From: Algiphilus sp965216485
GTDB lineage: Bacteria > Pseudomonadota > Gammaproteobacteria > Nevskiales > Nevskiaceae
NCBI RefSeq assembly: GCF_965216485.1
Contig: NZ_OZ244162.1
Span: forward strand, 1,054,001 to 1,118,000
Direction of reading: 5' to 3'
DNA length: 64,000 nucleotides
The notes under the pieces were generated by a model that worked only from the letters and a program-made list of their open reading frames with translations, did not search any database and was not told where the DNA came from. Position 1 is the first letter of the stretch, and every line of letters starts with the position of its first letter. Of this stretch, positions 62,260 to 64,000 are shown piece after piece. The translations under genes were made by a program, and so were the position numbers.

Positions 62260-62889
62260 ATGAGCGAACTATTGGAAGAAGAGGCGATCGCGCTGCCCTG
62301 CCTGGACGGCCTGAACCCGGCGACGCGGCGCCGCATTGAGCAGGCGGTGCTGGAAATCTTTTCCGAGCGCGAGTTCTATCGTGTGGGATTGATCGAGGTG
62401 GCCCGGGCCGCCAACGTCTCGCTGCAGACGATCTATAAGTACTACGGCAGCAAGGAAGCCCTGCTCTTTTCCTGCCTGGATGCGCAGCTGTCCGAGCTGG
62501 CGGCCCGCATGATCGACCATCTGCAGGGCATCGAGGACTACAAGGAGCGGCTGCGCAAGACCTTCTGGGTGGTGCTCGACTACTTCGAGCAGCGGCCGCA
62601 GGTGGCGCAGCTGATCATGAGCTCGGTCTACGTCAACACCTGGCGCAAGCACGCCAACTATCACAATCCGCTGCTCTTCGGCACCTTCATGAAGGTGCTG
62701 GCGGAGGGCCGCAGTCGCGGCATCCTCAACGATCAGGTCGACGAGCGCATCCTGCTTGACTACATCTTCGGCATCCTGGCGCGATTGACGCAGATGCAGG
62801 TGCAACGGCGGGACATGGGCTCGCTCACGGCGCAGTCCAGCGTGCTGTTCGAGATGCTGTGGCGCGCAATCGCGCGGCCCGACGCCTGA
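62260..62889 (+). CDS. TetR-family regulator of the fad operon
   Basis: 209 residues from ATG 62260. The HTH is YRVGLIEVARAANVSLQTIY followed by KYYGSKEALLFSCLDAQLSE. The C-terminal ligand domain has FWVVLDYFEQRPQVAQLIMS and a run of aromatic residues (VYVNTWRKHANYHNPLLFG) suited to an acyl chain. By position it should repress or activate the divergent thiolase–fadJ–fadE operon, responding to acyl-CoA, as PsrA/FadR-type TetR proteins do. That role is inferred from context. Confidence 0.88.
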   Translation: MSELLEEEAIALPCLDGLNPATRRRIEQAVLEIFSEREFYRVGLIEVARAANVSLQTIYKYYGSKEALLFSCLDAQLSELAARMIDHLQGIEDYKERLRKTFWVVLDYFEQRPQVAQLIMSSVYVNTWRKHANYHNPLLFGTFMKVLAEGRSRGILNDQVDERILLDYIFGILARLTQMQVQRRDMGSLTAQSSVLFEMLWRAIARPDA

Positions 62890-62939
62890 GGCGGGCGCTG
62901 CGGCGGGATGGTCCCGCCGCTATCGTGGTGCCAAGGCGC

Positions 62940-64000
62940 TCAGCGTTGCGCGCGCAACCGCGCACTGCGGGCGTGCGCATCGAGTCCTTCAGCATCGGCG
63001 ATGGCGCCGGCAATTGGCGCCAGCTGCGCCGCGCCCGCGGGAGAGCAGGCAATGATGCTGCTGCGTTTCTGGAACTCGTAGGTGCCCAACGGACTGGCGT
63101 AGCGCGCGGCGCGTGAGGTCGGCAGCACGTGGTTGGGCCCAGCGCAGTAGTCGCCCAGGGCTTCGGGTGTGTGCGCGCCGACAAAAATGGCGCCGGCATG
63201 CCGGATGCCGTCGAGCAGTGCGTCGGGGTCCGCCACCGCAAGCTCGAGATGCTCCGGCGCGATGTGATTCGATACGGCCAGCGCCTGCGCCAGATCGCGC
63301 ACCTGAATCAGCGCGCCACGCGCCGACAGTGCGGTGGCGACGATTTCGGCGCGGCCGGATTTCGCCAGAGCAGCCGGGATGGCGGCGGCGACCGCATCCA
63401 GATACCCGGCATCGGGTGCGATGAGGATCGACTGTGCTTCCTCATCGTGCTCGGCCTGGGCAAACAGATCCCAGACGATCCATTCCGGCGATACGGTGCC
63501 GTCCGCGATGATGCAGACCTCGCTGGGGCCGGCGACCGAATCGATGCCGACCCGGCCGAAGACCTGCCGTTTGGCTTCGGCAACAAAGGCATTGCCGGGG
63601 CCGACGATCTTGTCCACCGCCGGCACGGTCTCGGTGCCATAGGCCATCGCTGCCACGGCCTGCGCGCCGCCGATGGCAAACACGCGGTCGACCTCGGCCA
63701 GGGCCGCGGCGGCCAGCACCGTGTCGTTGCGGACGCCATCCGGCGTCGGAACGCACATGATGATCTCGCCCACGCCCGCCGCTCGCGCGGGTACCGCATT
63801 CATCAGCACCGAGCTGGGGTAGGCGGCGCGGCCGCCCGGCACGTAGATGCCGGCGCGGTCCAGCGGACTGATGCGGACGCCCATGCGATTGCCGTGGGCG
63901 TCGCTATGCTCGAAACCGACCAAGCCCTGTTGCAGGGCGTGCGCATGGATCCGGTCGCGCGCTGCTTCCAGAGCCTCGCGAAGCGTCGTCGGAATGCGCT
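62940..64000 (-). CDS. hisD: Histidinol dehydrogenase, 5' end beyond the window
   Basis: About 352 C-terminal residues are seen of the usual ~430; the frame continues off the right edge (RIPTTLREALEAARDRIHAH precedes the first internal start-like codon). Signatures: SPLDRAGIYVPGGRAAYPSS, IVGPGNAFVAEAKRQVFGRV, zinc ligands in LFAQAEHDEEAQ, the catalytic Glu-His in SNHIAPEHLELA and VGAHTPEALGDYCAGPNHVL. It oxidises histidinol to histidine in two NAD-dependent steps. It is convergent with the TetR gene, 50 bp apart. No other his gene is in the window. Confidence 0.97.
   Translation of the reverse strand, partial: RIPTTLREALEAARDRIHAHALQQGLVGFEHSDAHGNRMGVRISPLDRAGIYVPGGRAAYPSSVLMNAVPARAAGVGEIIMCVPTPDGVRNDTVLAAAALAEVDRVFAIGGAQAVAAMAYGTETVPAVDKIVGPGNAFVAEAKRQVFGRVGIDSVAGPSEVCIIADGTVSPEWIVWDLFAQAEHDEEAQSILIAPDAGYLDAVAAAIPAALAKSGRAEIVATALSARGALIQVRDLAQALAVSNHIAPEHLELAVADPDALLDGIRHAGAIFVGAHTPEALGDYCAGPNHVLPTSRAARYASPLGTYEFQKRSSIIACSPAGAAQLAPIAGAIADAEGLDAHARSARLRAQR

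Overview
The window comes from a high-GC Gammaproteobacterium with a Gram-negative outer membrane. The evidence is a complete Mla phospholipid-transport set, MreBCD/PBP2/RodA, a LipB–YbeD pair, GatCAB, an FadE/FadJ/thiolase beta-oxidation set and many lipoproteins and beta-barrels. The mix of beta-oxidation genes with TetR regulators, an FadL-like porin and an acyl-CoA-binding protein suggests a lipid- or hydrocarbon-using lineage, perhaps near Nevskiales/Xanthomonadales. That placement is a guess. I saw no rRNA, tRNA, insertion sequence, phage or CRISPR.

Left end (1–8.1 kb): an operon-like run of a secreted DUF336 (GlcG/HbpS-like) protein, cut by the window edge, then an outer-membrane beta-barrel with an Arg/Pro-rich N-terminal tail, then a 1253-residue secreted cytochrome with ten CXXCH haem motifs fused to a C-terminal LVIVD-type beta-propeller. 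A poly-Gly lipoprotein and a canonical terminator follow. A lone CcmI-like cytochrome c maturation protein comes next. I read this as a candidate porin–cytochrome electron conduit and the most interesting part of the window.

8.2–21.3 kb: ccmI, thyA, a SAM methyltransferase, an HPF-type ribosome factor, a second poly-Gly lipoprotein, folA coupled to a small Omp85 protein, an acyl-CoA-binding protein, a DUF815 ATPase, a Kef-type antiporter, a diguanylate cyclase, ettA and a Sel1-repeat protein. A non-coding array of 128-bp tandem repeats with nested palindromes (21.66–22.13 kb) separates this from the envelope genes.

22.1–35.7 kb (minus strand): two adjoining envelope blocks, mreBCD–mrdA–rodA–mltB–rlpA–dacA–ybeD–lipB and, only 24 bp downstream, mlaFEDCBA. 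Most junctions are short gaps or 1–8-nt overlaps, so elongation, septation/lytic functions, lipoylation and phospholipid retrograde transport may be co-transcribed. gatCAB runs divergently from mreB.

39–53 kb: hslO, an Old-Yellow-Enzyme-type oxidoreductase, an MpaB-like (DUF2236) oxygenase divergent from a TetR regulator with an AT-rich inverted-repeat operator, an FadL-like porin, a nitroreductase, a single-domain cNMP-binding protein with an FNR-like box, DUF3422, a universal stress protein, an APH–ATPase fusion, and a lipid-modification trio (CFA-like methyltransferase, NAPE-PLD-like lipoprotein hydrolase, secreted protein).

53–64 kb: a long-chain acyl-CoA synthetase, a strictosidine-synthase-like propeller protein, the thiolase–fadJ–fadE operon with a divergent TetR regulator, and the C-terminal part of hisD running off the right edge.
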